A stretch of 64,000 nt of DNA from RGIG9079 sp964567845. Lineage in GTDB: Bacteria > Bacteroidota > Bacteroidia > Bacteroidales > Marinifilaceae. Of this stretch, positions 44,323 to 52,185 are shown piece after piece; the stretch's first letter is position 1; the number at the start of each line of letters is the position of its first letter. Under the pieces are notes generated by a model that was not told the origin of the DNA, made no database searches, and was given only the letters and a program-made list of their open reading frames with translations. A program made the translations under genes and the position numbers. The stretch spans positions 9,896 to 73,895 of the forward strand of contig CAZMOG010000002.1 of NCBI GenBank assembly GCA_964567845.1, given 5' to 3'.

Positions 44323-45180
44323 CTACTCTCCGAATATTGTTTTACATGACAATTCCGCGGCTTCGGTATTGGGCAGGCACGCCAAATGATAGACGGGGGC
44401 TTTCAAGATTATTTCCCCAAGGGTTTTACTGATTCCATCATACAAATCTTCATTGTATGCAAACTGAGGTGGAGCTGAAGGGTGCAAAGCACTATATGCC
44501 TGCAACACATTTAATCTTGTAATTTTGTTGTATGGAGCTTGTGATAATCGCACACAGCCCGCCAATTCGTAACGTTCAGTACGATAACATGGTGTCTTTC
44601 CGCTCCATGGTGAGCCATAGACCCAAACCTTACCATCAATCTCTCTAACAATCGGGCTGTCATCGTTTAAGAGCGAGGCCCCTTGTATTGACTCTTGCCA
44701 CAAGCGTGTATGTGTGCTTTTACCTGTTCCGCTCTCGCCCAAAAAGATTGTCACACGCTCTTTATATAGAATTGCGCTACTGTGTATGGCAACTGCTCCA
44801 TGTTTTGACATAAAGATACCCAAACCTATCCATAGCACAAAACGCAACATATCGTGGTCCAAATTTCCCGATATAAAGAAATTATTCTCTGAAACATTCC
44901 ACAAATAGAGGGGCTCCGCATCAACCGGAACCAACTCCAATCGATACCCGGTTTCGGTAGTTCCAAATCTTCCCGAAACATTTACATCGTGATATACAAA
45001 ATTGTACTCAACATTCTTGTACTCGGGACAATCTGTTCCACTCGAAAAGGCTATATCACTCTGAGCATCGACATGAGTATCACCAAGATAGAAGTATTGA
45101 AATCCATCTACCTCCTTAATTGCCTGTTGTAATTTTTCGTCGGCAAGTTCAAGTATAAAGTCGGCTATTCTAAATTTCAT
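44323..45180 (-). CDS. HPr kinase / PEPCK-like ATP-binding protein
   Basis: 285 residues. The C-terminal half has a Walker A FLGESGTGKSTHTRLW (148-156 core), LLNDDSPIVRE (NDD at 172-174) and VYGSPWSGKTPC, as in HPr kinase-like proteins found in lasso and related peptide clusters, where such enzymes can phosphorylate the product. The N-terminal half (1-125) is a separate domain without known motifs. No HPr-type sugar-transport gene is near. It lies 7 bp after the ABC exporter and 2 bp before the S24/S26 peptidase. Peptide phosphorylation is a family-based hypothesis. Confidence 0.85.
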   Translation of the reverse strand: MKFRIADFILELADEKLQQAIKEVDGFQYFYLGDTHVDAQSDIAFSSGTDCPEYKNVEYNFVYHDVNVSGRFGTTETGYRLELVPVDAEPLYLWNVSENNFFISGNLDHDMLRFVLWIGLGIFMSKHGAVAIHSSAILYKERVTIFLGESGTGKSTHTRLWQESIQGASLLNDDSPIVREIDGKVWVYGSPWSGKTPCYRTERYELAGCVRLSQAPYNKITRLNVLQAYSALHPSAPPQFAYNEDLYDGISKTLGEIILKAPVYHLACLPNTEAAELSCKTIFGE

Positions 45181-45187
45181 TCAATCT

Positions 45188-46819
45188 CTATTTATCAAGC
45201 ATTAATACTCTGTCACAATAATTTAACGAACTGTCACGATGTGCAATAGAAAGGATCGTCAATCCCTTAATCTCCTTACGAAGCGCACTGATTGTTTTAT
45301 TGATTCGCTCCTCGGTGGCATTATCCAAGGCCGATGTTGCCTCATCAAAAAAGAGCACCTCCGCACCTTTATATAAAGCTCGGGCAATTCCTATACGTTG
45401 CTTTTCTCCGCCCGATACAACTGCTCCACATTCACGCAACGGAGTATCAACTCCCTTGGGTAACTTTGCCACCATATCACCCAACTCTGCCAATTGTAAC
45501 ACACGCCCCAGTTTCTCTGTATCAATTGCTCCCTGAACACCCAATGCAATATTTTGAGCCAAGGTGCCATCGGTCATAAACAGCTCTTGTGGCACGTAAC
45601 CAATTTTTCTGTGCCATGCAGCTCTGCTATTGGCATTCAACTCACAATCATCGATTAAAACTCTGCCCTGCTGAGGCTCAATGAATCCTAAAAGTATATT
45701 GAAGAGTGTCGATTTCCCCGAACCACTAACTCCCTTAATTCCTAAATATTCACCCTTTTCAATTCGCAAAGAGAAATTCTCAAACAATTTTCTATGTTCC
45801 GGATATCCGAATGACAACTGCTCCACGGAAATTGCATCATTAAAATTCAACTCTTCTATTTCATGGGCAACAGCTCCCATTTTTGCGGTACCGGCAACAC
45901 CTTGTTCGATTATCTCTAAAGTTGGCAAAGCATTGTTCATTTGAGTCCATGCCGATAATATTCCACGAAGTGCCGGCAAGAGTCTGAACGAGGTCGCCGC
46001 AAATATCGTTAGCAATTCAGGCGCTGTATCGGTGTCAAAGGCAAGTAGTAGAGTAAGTCCCACAATTATTGCCAATTCGGACAATGATGCAGGTATTCTC
46101 ATAATGGCTCCCAACCTTAAATGGCTGTCGGTTATTTGGTCCATACCCTTAAGAAAGGCTCGCTGCATGGTATTTGCACCTTGATTTACCTCGATCTCCG
46201 CATACCCTTTGAATGTTTCGGAAACAACTCTTCCCTGCTCACGCATGGCATTCAACTCCTTTTCGCCAATCTCTTTTATTTTGCGTTTTACTCCAAACCA
46301 ATAAAAAAGTACGAAGGGAATAAATGCTCCATAGAGCATGGCAACTATCAAAGGTTCATAGATTACCAATACAACAGTAACCATCAGGGCCAACAAAACA
46401 TTCCCTGCAAACTGCAACATTGGGGCTAACAAATTCTGGCTGAATGCAAAGCAATTATAATTGATTTCATGACCCAGATTTATACTACCCTTCTCTCTGA
46501 TATATAACAATCCCTTTGAGTAGTGTGCGGAGAATATTGTAAAACTCAACCGCTTATAGAGTTTCAAGAGAAATTTATTCTGACCAAAGGCCAAGCACAT
46601 AGTTGCGATATTCTTCACAATTACGAACAGGGCCACACCTCCACATAGCCACAATCCATTGGTACCTATGGAATCGCCATTCAATATTTTAAAAAGCAGT
46701 GGCAAAAGCGCAGCCAACCCTGCAAAATCCAACAACGAGGTTAGGAATACAGAAAAGGCAACTCCCCACCCTCGCTTTCTTTCATCGGGTAATAATATTT
46801 TATATACTCGCTTCAGCAT
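45188..46819 (-). CDS. ABC exporter, fused membrane and ATPase domains
   Basis: 543-residue half-transporter. Membrane domain (about 15-300) with five to six hydrophobic segments, then the ATPase domain with GVSGSGKSTLFNILLGFI (Walker A), YVPQELFMTDGTLAQNIALG (Q-loop region), VSGGEKQRIGIARAL (signature), VLFFDEATSALDNATEE (Walker B with intact glutamate) and the switch histidine in SIAHRD. There is no N-terminal C39 peptidase domain, so any leader removal must be done elsewhere, perhaps by the S24/S26 protein. It likely exports the modified peptide. It is flanked by 4-bp and 7-bp gaps. Confidence 0.9.
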   Translation of the reverse strand: MLKRVYKILLPDERKRGWGVAFSVFLTSLLDFAGLAALLPLLFKILNGDSIGTNGLWLCGGVALFVIVKNIATMCLAFGQNKFLLKLYKRLSFTIFSAHYSKGLLYIREKGSINLGHEINYNCFAFSQNLLAPMLQFAGNVLLALMVTVVLVIYEPLIVAMLYGAFIPFVLFYWFGVKRKIKEIGEKELNAMREQGRVVSETFKGYAEIEVNQGANTMQRAFLKGMDQITDSHLRLGAIMRIPASLSELAIIVGLTLLLAFDTDTAPELLTIFAATSFRLLPALRGILSAWTQMNNALPTLEIIEQGVAGTAKMGAVAHEIEELNFNDAISVEQLSFGYPEHRKLFENFSLRIEKGEYLGIKGVSGSGKSTLFNILLGFIEPQQGRVLIDDCELNANSRAAWHRKIGYVPQELFMTDGTLAQNIALGVQGAIDTEKLGRVLQLAELGDMVAKLPKGVDTPLRECGAVVSGGEKQRIGIARALYKGAEVLFFDEATSALDNATEERINKTISALRKEIKGLTILSIAHRDSSLNYCDRVLMLDK

Positions 46820-46823
46820 TTAC

Positions 46824-47921
46824 TTAATGGAATATTGTGTATGGTCTTTTAATATGCGATACCACCGAATGGCATACAGCTTGCAACATTGAATGTCCCA
46901 ACGCTATTTTCAACAATCTACTCTTATGCAAGAATCGTTTAGCCTTATATTTTAATACCCCTAAACGGCCGGTCTCTGGCAGAGCTGAACCATACTGCGG
47001 ATGCAAAATCTCATTGATTATTGTATCTGCAATCTTTGTATCGGCATTTACAGCAACTTCAGAACCTAACAATTCGTTGCACAAATGAGTCAATGCATGG
47101 ACAAACTCACGATATTGATCATTAACATTATCGGGCAGTTTCAAACCACAACGCTTTAAAAGGCAGAACCAATCACACAAATGGTGCAAAGCCAAACCTG
47201 TACCAAAATGTTGTGCCGCATGAAAAGATAAGAATAGTGTATTGAATTCGGGCGAGGGCGTAAGGACTTTATATTTGCCTCCACATAGCTCTGTTATCTG
47301 TGGATTAAGGTTCTTGTGCAATAACTCTTCAACAAACTTTGCCGCCCTGAATATTTCGACATTTATAAAGGTCTTATGATTCTCAATCATAACTCCTTTA
47401 TAGTGGAATTCACTATGTTTCTCGGTCTTATCACTTGAAATATGAATTCCCATATCACTCATCAACCTGTCGGCCAAGCCATTTGCCTCTTTATGAGTTA
47501 AACAATTCGTATCGAGCGAGTATGTGTATATATCAATGTCTCCCCCTTCACGATGGCTATTAATGGGATAGTAGGTACCAAAACCAACGCCCTTCATCTG
47601 CACAATCCCTATTTTGTGCTCTGCATAAAAAGCTTGCAACTCATTTAACACCTCGCAATGTTTCTCGTAGCGCTGCTCCTGTCTTTCTGTATTGATTGCC
47701 CAAGTTATACGAAGTGTACGCTCAGGTTGTAACTCCGCAGGAAGTTTCCGGACTCCATCCCAAGCAATAGCACCTACCCCCTGTTTAGTTGCTAAAGCAT
47801 AACATGCTCTCCAATCTCCATCTGTTGCATTGGTAAATAGGAGTTGATTTATCTCAATATCATTTAAAGCACTCTTTAGAAGTGCAAATAGCATTGATTC
47901 ATGGTGGGCAAACTGAGACAT
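46824..47921 (-). CDS. Nucleotidyltransferase family protein (PF14907 type)
   Basis: 365 residues, no signal or membrane segment. Motifs fit the 'uncharacterised nucleotidyltransferase' family seen in lasso and other ribosomal peptide clusters: KGVGFGTYYPI (K110), then REGGDIDIYTY with the metal-binding aspartates D128 and D130. The helical C-terminal part includes LFLSFHAAQHFGTGLALHHLCDW (split here by function, histidine-rich). It could nucleotidylate a peptide or protein; the target is unknown. It lies between the PqqD-like gene (12-bp gap) and the ABC exporter (4-bp gap). Confidence 0.82.
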   Translation of the reverse strand: MSQFAHHESMLFALLKSALNDIEINQLLFTNATDGDWRACYALATKQGVGAIAWDGVRKLPAELQPERTLRITWAINTERQEQRYEKHCEVLNELQAFYAEHKIGIVQMKGVGFGTYYPINSHREGGDIDIYTYSLDTNCLTHKEANGLADRLMSDMGIHISSDKTEKHSEFHYKGVMIENHKTFINVEIFRAAKFVEELLHKNLNPQITELCGGKYKVLTPSPEFNTLFLSFHAAQHFGTGLALHHLCDWFCLLKRCGLKLPDNVNDQYREFVHALTHLCNELLGSEVAVNADTKIADTIINEILHPQYGSALPETGRLGVLKYKAKRFLHKSRLLKIALGHSMLQAVCHSVVSHIKRPYTIFH

Positions 47922-47933
47922 GATTGAGTTAAT

Positions 47934-48200
47934 TTATTCCAGAATATTTTGCTCTTGAAGCATGGCTATCCATTTTGAAGCATCGGCATGAGCCATATCC
48001 GACTCAATTCCATACACCTCAACCAATTTATCTGCAACCTGTTCTACTGTAAAATCAACTCCGCTAAAACTATCCCACAACATCTTTGCAGAACTATTCA
48101 ATGAGATAACCTTGGTCATATTTATCTCGAAGGTTCCTTGGTTTACAATCAAACTCTCTCCGGCAATTTCACGAACTTTAAATGTTGGCTTTATCTTCAT
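47934..48200 (-). CDS. PqqD-like peptide-binding protein (RRE)
   Basis: 88 residues, standalone PqqD fold. PqqD-type domains (RiPP recognition elements) bind leader peptides and present them to modifying enzymes. Typical parts are the beta-strand start KVREIAGESLIVNQGTFE, LNSSAKMLWDSFSG at the helix 1 start, VEQVADKLVEVYGIE, and the C-terminal helix ASKWIAMLQEQNIL. It is the first gene of the five-gene minus-strand operon. The ATG lies only 15 bp after the glyS terminator stem, so a promoter is hard to place. Confidence 0.85.
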   Translation of the reverse strand: MKIKPTFKVREIAGESLIVNQGTFEINMTKVISLNSSAKMLWDSFSGVDFTVEQVADKLVEVYGIESDMAHADASKWIAMLQEQNILE

Positions 48201-48215
48201 AATTTAGGGGTAAAA

Positions 48216-48258
48216 AAGAGGGGGACTAAAAAGTTTTAGACTGATTAGTCGCCCTCTT
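48216..48258 (-). terminator. glyS terminator adjacent to the PqqD operon
   Basis: On the minus strand AAGAGGGCGACTAA and TTAGTCCCCCTCTT pair over 14 bp with one mismatch and run into TTTTTT. It lies between the glyS stop (48284) and the PqqD-like ATG (48200). Confidence 0.82.
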
Positions 48259-48283
48259 ATTCTTTACGTTATTAAACGTAGAT

Positions 48284-49831
48284 TTATAAATTCTTCAACA
48301 ATGTTCCAATATCTGCCTTCTCCTTCAACAATGCAGGGATTGCGTCGATAGAGATTCTCTCCTGCTCCATTGTATCACGGTGACGAATTGTTACAGTGTT
48401 GTCCTCCAAAGTCTGGTAATCAACTGTTACACAGAATGGAGTTCCAATTGCATCCTGACGGCGGTAACGCTTACCGATAGAGTCTTTCTCATCGTATTGG
48501 CAGTTATAGTCGAACTTAACCATATCGATAATCTGCTGAGCTTTTTCCGGAAGACCATCCTTCTTAACCAATGGCATTACAGCCAACTTAACAGGAGCTA
48601 AAGCAGCAGGGAAACGCAACACAACACGTGAATCTTTCTTTCCATCCTTGCTCAAATCCTCCTCACAATAAGCAGCCGACATTACCTGCAAGAACATACG
48701 GTCAACACCTATCGAAGTCTCGATTACGTATGGAACGTATGACTCATTGCGCTCTGTATCGAAGTATTGAATCTTCTTTCCACAATATTTCTGGTGCTGA
48801 GAAAGGTCGAAATCGGTACGAGAGTGAACACCCTCTACCTCCTTGAATCCAAATGGAAATTTATACTCAACATCGGTAGCTGCATTAGCATAGTGAGCCA
48901 ACTTCTCATGATCGTGGAAACGGTAGTTATCATCCCCAAAACCAAGGTTTCTGTGCCACTTCATACGTGTCTCCTTCCACTTTGCAAACCAATCCAGCTC
49001 GGTTCCGGGCTGAACAAAGAACTGCATCTCCATCTGCTCGAACTCGCGCATACGGAAAATGAACTGACGAGCAACAATCTCGTTACGGAAAGCCTTACCA
49101 ATCTGGGCAATTCCGAATGGAAGCTTCATACGTCCGGTCTTCTGAACATTCAAGAAGTTTACAAAGATTCCCTGAGCTGTCTCGGGACGCAAATACACTT
49201 TGTTTGCACCCTCGCTTACGGAGCCCATCTCGGTCGAGAACATCAGGTTAAACTGACGAACCTCGGTCCAGTTTCCTGTACCTGAAATAGGACATACAAT
49301 CTTCTCATCAAGAATAATCTGACGTAACTCTGCCAAATCGGTAGCATTCATAGCTACAGAGAAACGCTCGTGCAACGCCTCGCGCTTAGCTGTATAATCA
49401 ACCACCTGAGGGTTAGTTGATTTGAACATTGCCTCGTCAAAAGCCTCGCCAAACTTCTTCTTAGCCTTGGCTACCTCTTTCTCAATTTTATCATCGTACT
49501 TTGCAATCTGCTCCTCGATAAGAACATCTGCTCTGTAACGCTTTTTTGAATCGCGGTTATCAATCAATGGATCATTGAATGCATCAACGTGTCCTGAAGC
49601 CTTCCAAATTGTTGGGTGCATGAAGATTGCAGAATCCAATCCAACAATGTTTTGATGCATACGCACCATAGAATCCCACCAATAACGCTTAATATTGTTC
49701 TTTAACTCTACACCGTTCTGTGCATAATCATAAACGGCTCCCATTCCATCATAAATCTCCGATGATGGAAATACAAAACCATACTCCTTACAGTGCGAAA
49801 CTAATTTTTTAAATACGTCTTCTTGTGCCAT
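48284..49831 (-). CDS. glyS: Glycine--tRNA ligase, alpha2 type
   Basis: 515-residue single-chain class II synthetase charging tRNA-Gly. N-terminal CKEYGFVFPSSEIYDGMGAVYDY, VYLRPETAQGIFVNF (motif 2 region), PFGIAQIGKAFRNEI, MREFEQMEMQFFV, YFDTERNESYVPYVIETSIGVDR (motif 3 region), and a C-terminal anticodon-binding domain with IGKRYRRQDAIGTPFCVTVD. It is complete and normal in length. It lies 6 bp after the Na/Pi cotransporter stop on the same strand and is followed by a terminator. Confidence 0.97.
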   Translation of the reverse strand: MAQEDVFKKLVSHCKEYGFVFPSSEIYDGMGAVYDYAQNGVELKNNIKRYWWDSMVRMHQNIVGLDSAIFMHPTIWKASGHVDAFNDPLIDNRDSKKRYRADVLIEEQIAKYDDKIEKEVAKAKKKFGEAFDEAMFKSTNPQVVDYTAKREALHERFSVAMNATDLAELRQIILDEKIVCPISGTGNWTEVRQFNLMFSTEMGSVSEGANKVYLRPETAQGIFVNFLNVQKTGRMKLPFGIAQIGKAFRNEIVARQFIFRMREFEQMEMQFFVQPGTELDWFAKWKETRMKWHRNLGFGDDNYRFHDHEKLAHYANAATDVEYKFPFGFKEVEGVHSRTDFDLSQHQKYCGKKIQYFDTERNESYVPYVIETSIGVDRMFLQVMSAAYCEEDLSKDGKKDSRVVLRFPAALAPVKLAVMPLVKKDGLPEKAQQIIDMVKFDYNCQYDEKDSIGKRYRRQDAIGTPFCVTVDYQTLEDNTVTIRHRDTMEQERISIDAIPALLKEKADIGTLLKNL

Positions 49832-49837
49832 TATCTA

Positions 49838-51607
49838 TTAATCTTTATAAATATCCAAAATCGCTTCAGTCACATTAATGATAAAATCACCAGCCTTCTC
49901 ACACTCCATAAACATATCCGAATACAAAACTCCTACCGGATAACTATATTTTTTATCCTCAAGAGCCTGAATATGCTCACTCTTAAGTGAGTTTCTATAG
50001 TGATTTATATCTGACTCTATCTCCAAGGCCCTCTTTAAAGAGACCTTTCTGTAATCCATCTCCAGGTTGTGACACATCTCATCAAGAGCTTTATCAACCA
50101 TTGTAAAATATGCTTTCAACTTGGCTGTACACTCCTCCGGCATTACAACTCCCGCATCATTTCTGCGCTTGAATGCCTTGGCCAAATTCAAAGCAGAATC
50201 TGCAACACTCTCAATCTCCGACACAATTCTGAACATTGAACGAACTCGTTTTGAACTATCCGTTGCCAAACGAGACTCCGACACTTGTGCCAGATAGTCT
50301 GCAATCTGTACCTCCAAATCATCGCTTGCATCTTCATCGCGAGTAAATTTATCGAATGCTTTTTCATACTCCGATGATTTCATATCGTATGCAGCAACAA
50401 CCTTTTGGAACATTTCACGAGTGGTTCTACCAAACAGAGCAATCTCCTCTTTAGCCTGGAACAGCGATGCTTCGGGAGTTGACATCAAACCGGTCTTGAT
50501 ATGCTTCAATACAAAAGTACTGTCATCCTCTTTCTGGGGTATCATCCTGGTAACCAACTTAGCGATACCCTTGTCGAACCACATCAATATCAATACATTC
50601 GAACTCTTCACAATTGTATTGTAAACTGCCAATACTGTCGGCATTGCAATATTTATTCCCTCTTTGTATGCTGCAATCTCTTGCGGATTTGTTAATCCTA
50701 AAGTTGCAAACAGCTTTGGATCAGAGTACATTGGATTGTAGTCAACAAAGTGGATAGACATACACAAATTGGCCACAGCCTCCAATGACCAACGGAATAT
50801 GAAGAAAATCCATATTACACCAAAGATATTTATCAACAAGTGCGCTAAAGCAGCACGCTTAGCAGGAGCATTTGCCACCATCGCAGCCAGGTTTGCAGTG
50901 ATGGTTGTTCCAATATTCTCGCCCATCACCATGGCCGCCGCATCCTCATAACCAATCCATCCATTATAACACAATACCAATGTTAATGCCATTGTTGCCG
51001 ATGAAGATTGGAACACCATTGTAAGAACGGTTCCGAAGAACAGGAATATCATCCATGACTTGAAGCCCATATAGCTGATGCTCTGCACAAAGTCATTCAC
51101 TCCGGGATAATTATGCAAATCCGATGGCATTGCATCGTTAAGGAATCGGATTGCAATAAACAATACGGCAAAACCCACCACTAACTCTCCTGTAGTCTTT
51201 CTGCTACGTTTTTCAGCAAAGAGCAAAGGCAACGCGCAACCCAAAATGGGCAATGCCAAATCACTCATACTGATCTTTCCCAATCCAAAGACCGAAACCA
51301 ACCATCCGGTAACCGTTGTACCGATATTGGCTCCCATAATTACGCCAATGGCCCCTACTAACTCCATAAGCCCGGCATTCACGAAACTTACAACCATTAC
51401 AGTTGTAGCCGATGAACTCTGTATTAAAGCAGTGATTACCAAGCCTGTTAAAATTCCTGCATAACGATTCGACGTCATTGCTGCAAGAATTTCGCGCATC
51501 TTGTTACCTGCAAGCTTTTGGAGCGATTCACTCATCAACTTCATACCATATAGGAATAAAGCCAATGCTCCCATTAATTTAAGGAAGATTACTATTCCGC
51601 TCTCCAT
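49838..51607 (-). CDS. Na/Pi cotransporter family protein with PhoU-like tail
   Basis: 589 residues. The membrane part (about 1-320) has two inverted repeats, each with a QSSSAT motif (ALIQSSSATTVMVVSFVNAG and MVFQSSSATMALTLVL), the signature of NptA/PNaS-type sodium-phosphate symporters. The C-terminal part (about 390-585) is helical and PhoU-like (EIESVADSALNLAKAFKRRND). The predicted role is phosphate uptake or export with sodium at the inner membrane. No phosphate-box or pho genes lie nearby. glyS follows after 6 bp. Confidence 0.92.
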   Translation of the reverse strand: MESGIVIFLKLMGALALFLYGMKLMSESLQKLAGNKMREILAAMTSNRYAGILTGLVITALIQSSSATTVMVVSFVNAGLMELVGAIGVIMGANIGTTVTGWLVSVFGLGKISMSDLALPILGCALPLLFAEKRSRKTTGELVVGFAVLFIAIRFLNDAMPSDLHNYPGVNDFVQSISYMGFKSWMIFLFFGTVLTMVFQSSSATMALTLVLCYNGWIGYEDAAAMVMGENIGTTITANLAAMVANAPAKRAALAHLLINIFGVIWIFFIFRWSLEAVANLCMSIHFVDYNPMYSDPKLFATLGLTNPQEIAAYKEGINIAMPTVLAVYNTIVKSSNVLILMWFDKGIAKLVTRMIPQKEDDSTFVLKHIKTGLMSTPEASLFQAKEEIALFGRTTREMFQKVVAAYDMKSSEYEKAFDKFTRDEDASDDLEVQIADYLAQVSESRLATDSSKRVRSMFRIVSEIESVADSALNLAKAFKRRNDAGVVMPEECTAKLKAYFTMVDKALDEMCHNLEMDYRKVSLKRALEIESDINHYRNSLKSEHIQALEDKKYSYPVGVLYSDMFMECEKAGDFIINVTEAILDIYKD

Positions 51608-51673
51608 AAAAGTTTTGTGTTTTCGTTTGTGGCGGTAAAATTAATAAATTTTATACAAATTCCGCAACTCAAA

Positions 51674-52183
51674 TCAGGCCAACTTGTATATGTTGGAGAC
51701 ATGATGAAATCCGCGTCGCTCAAAATATTTATGAGCAGAGTGATTGTTACGTCCGGATTCAAGATAAATATCATTAATATTCATTGAGCGTAACCACGAT
51801 ATTGCTTTATCCAAAAGGGCACTTCCCAATCCACTCTTTCGCCATTCCGGCAGAACAAGGAGATCGCACACCATACCAAAAGGATCGGCTCCATCCTCTT
51901 CTATATCAGCCACACAGAAACCAACTATCACCTCATCGGCCACTGCTATATATACCACCGCGTCGGTACTGCTAATCTTTTCACGAATATATTTCTCCCA
52001 CATTTGAGCTCCATTTGGAGCAATATATCCCTGAAACTCTCCATCCTGAAGCTTTAACTCTCCAACTCCCATTTGAACCTCTCCGTGAGATATATAGGAT
52101 GGATTCTTCTCTAAATTTTCCATGAAAAGCCCCTTCAACTCTTCAATATCTTCGAGCGAGGCCTGAATAATTTTTACCTCCAT
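51674..52183 (-). CDS. GNAT-family N-acetyltransferase
   Basis: 169 residues with the GNAT fold. The acetyl-CoA-binding motif A is VCDLLVLPEWRKSGLGSALL (R/Q-x-x-G-x-G pattern), followed by NDIYLESGRNNHSAHKYFER and a C-terminal GFHHVSNIYKLA. The substrate is unknown. It starts 2 bp after the stop of the 621-residue unknown gene, so it probably belongs to the ribF-downstream unit. The last strand and helix are typical, giving a secure family call but no function. Confidence 0.88.
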   Translation of the reverse strand: MEVKIIQASLEDIEELKGLFMENLEKNPSYISHGEVQMGVGELKLQDGEFQGYIAPNGAQMWEKYIREKISSTDAVVYIAVADEVIVGFCVADIEEDGADPFGMVCDLLVLPEWRKSGLGSALLDKAISWLRSMNINDIYLESGRNNHSAHKYFERRGFHHVSNIYKLA

Positions 52184-52185
52184 AG

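Noticed and set aside
41465..48200. True lasso peptide cluster
   Set aside because: No transglutaminase-like leader protease and no asparagine-synthetase-like cyclase are present, so only the accessory set matches.
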